Origin: JAUMBM01 sp964645715
GTDB taxonomy: Bacteria; Bacteroidota; Bacteroidia; Chitinophagales; Saprospiraceae
Length of the DNA stretch: 64,000 nucleotides
Direction of reading: 5' to 3'
Assembly: GCA_964645715.1 (NCBI GenBank)
Contig: CAZYAO010000002.1
Coordinates: 62,001-126,000 of the forward strand
Shown here: one piece after another, positions 63,137-64,000 of the stretch
How the letters are laid out: every line of letters begins with the position of its first letter
Position numbering within the stretch: the stretch's first letter is position 1
Translations under genes and position numbers: made by a program
Notes under the pieces: generated by a model
The model's database searches: none
What the model was told of the DNA's origin: nothing
The model's input: the letters and a program-made list of their open reading frames with translations, nothing else

Positions 63137-63874
63137 TTACAAAGTGCTGGTGCCGCGGGCGAGTACCTGAAATACACCGTCGAGGCTGGACTGGTGGTAG
63201 GCGGCCTTGATTTCGGCAGGCGTACCCATCGCCCTGATCTCTCCGTCAACCATGATTGACAACCGCTGGCAGTAGGATGCTTCATCCATATAGTGGGTGG
63301 TGACGAAGACAGTCGCTCCGCTGGCAGCAGCAGCATAGATCATCTCCCAGAATTGCCGGCGCGCAATAGGGTCGACGCCGCCAGTAGGTTCGTCGAGAAA
63401 AAGTATGGCGGGCTCATGCAGCAGGGCCAGCGAAAAAGACAATTTTTGGCGCCAGCCCAATGGCAAACCCCTCACAGGCTTACGCGCTTCGCTGCTGAGC
63501 TGCAGGCGGTCGAGCATCTCCTCGGCTTTGCGCGCTATGTCGGCCTGTGACAGACCATAAATACCACCAAAAAAGCGGATGTTTTCCAGCGGACTCAGAT
63601 CTTCATACAGCGAAAACCGCTGACTCATATAGCCAATGTGGCGCTTGATGTCTTCTGTCTGGGTGTATACATCAAACCCGGCTACGCGCGCATAGCCGCT
63701 ACTAGGAGCGAGTAGCCCCGTGAGCATCCGTATGGCGGTGGTTTTACCTGCACCATTGGCGCCCAGAAAGCCAAAAATTTCGCCAGGCGCCAGGCTGAAA
63801 GTGATGCTTTTGACGGCCGTAAAGTTGCCAAACTTACGGGTCAGCTCGCGTACTTCTATGACAGGGGTAGACAT
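63137..63874 (-). CDS. ABC transporter ATP-binding protein
   Basis: A 245-residue ABC ATPase: Walker A GANGAGKTTAI, Q-loop YMSQRFSLYEDL, signature RGLPLGWRQKLSFSLAL (the LSGGQ segment is degenerate, reading LGWRQ), Walker B AILFLDEPTGGVDP and the switch His in THYMDE. The proteins of this cassette resemble the YbhF-YbhS-YbhR exporter, where one ATPase polypeptide has two halves; here the halves appear to be separate genes (next entry). Confidence 0.92.
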   Translation of the reverse strand: MSTPVIEVRELTRKFGNFTAVKSITFSLAPGEIFGFLGANGAGKTTAIRMLTGLLAPSSGYARVAGFDVYTQTEDIKRHIGYMSQRFSLYEDLSPLENIRFFGGIYGLSQADIARKAEEMLDRLQLSSEARKPVRGLPLGWRQKLSFSLALLHEPAILFLDEPTGGVDPIARRQFWEMIYAAAASGATVFVTTHYMDEASYCQRLSIMVDGEIRAMGTPAEIKAAYHQSSLDGVFQVLARGTSTL

Positions 63875-63887
63875 ACTTTACTCGTTG

Positions 63888-64000
63888 TTATGGTTTTGCG
63901 GGCGCTGCCATGAGCGCCATAAATACGTCTTCAATATCCGGAGCTATGCGCTCATACCAGAAACCACCCAGACCCTCGGCTTCGAGATAGGTGGTGAGCG
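63888..64000 (-). CDS. ABC transporter ATP-binding protein, C-terminal end (cut by window)
   Basis: Only the last 37 codons are inside the window, read from 63998: LTTYLEAEGLGGFWYERIAPDIEDVFMALM and a short tail. The PDIEDVFMAL motif is the usual end of ABC exporter ATPases (…PSLEDVFI). It is the upstream member of the exporter operon, 14 bases from the second ATPase. Confidence 0.75.
   Translation of the reverse strand, partial: LTTYLEAEGLGGFWYERIAPDIEDVFMALMAAPAKP

Overview
The window reads as a chromosomal segment of a member of the Bacteroidota, probably near the Saprospirales (the order is inferred, with low confidence). The signs are: six proteins ending in a type IX secretion (T9SS) sorting domain, a GldB-type lipoprotein, lineage-typical families (DUF4175, DUF6702, DUF2911, TIGR03643), the sigma-factor promoter motif TAnnTTTG in front of several genes, and few Shine-Dalgarno sequences. 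No rRNA operon, integrase, transposase, prophage block or CRISPR array was found.

Layout. 1-7.4 kb: tail of a T9SS cargo protein, an Nramp-like transporter, a giant DUF4175 membrane/coiled-coil protein, an RsbW-like ATPase, ybeY and an lpxD-type acyltransferase. 7.6-12.6 kb: alkane monooxygenase facing a flavin/2Fe-2S reductase, then pheS and hisS, followed by a structured RNA with its own terminator. 12.9-19.9 kb: two T9SS cargo proteins, the TrkH/TrkA potassium system, a GT-C glycosyltransferase and a CAU-anticodon tRNA. 19.9-26.8 kb: nadE, a ComM/YifB ATPase, yidD, mgsA overlapping a DUF6702 gene, a DUF2911 protein and an SdiA-regulated-type lipoprotein. 27-31.5 kb: a tandem pair of cysteine-rich T9SS cargo paralogues and a nitroreductase. 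31.8-39.8 kb: tatA, a 2-oxoglutarate/Fe oxygenase, gldB, a beta-barrel protein, nadC, a SulP transporter and a persulfide-dioxygenase/rhodanese fusion.

40.4-44.3 kb holds the remains of a [NiFe]-hydrogenase maturation locus: a truncated and frameshifted hypD, a TonB-dependent receptor and an intact hypE. 44.4-48.1 kb: an AntA/AntB-like protein, a T9SS-exported N-formylglutamate amidohydrolase-like protein and a beta-CASP RNase. 48.2-53.3 kb is a minus-strand envelope run (deoC, SPOR protein, rodA, tgt, lptF/G-type). 53.8-57.1 kb: a TIGR03643 protein, ferritin, a large Ig-like lipoprotein and a BON-LysM protein. 57.2-64 kb: ileS and an ABC-2 exporter cassette (two permeases, two ATPases, the last cut by the window edge).

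The most noteworthy unexplained structure is in non-coding DNA. A junction-like RNA with a terminator lies behind hisS. A family of intergenic modules combines a small GCCGCC/GCGG hairpin with a longer hairpin whose apex often resembles GGCGGC-nTA-GCCGCC, and several gene ends carry very long perfect hairpins. The decayed hyp locus with its TonB receptor is the most interesting coding region.
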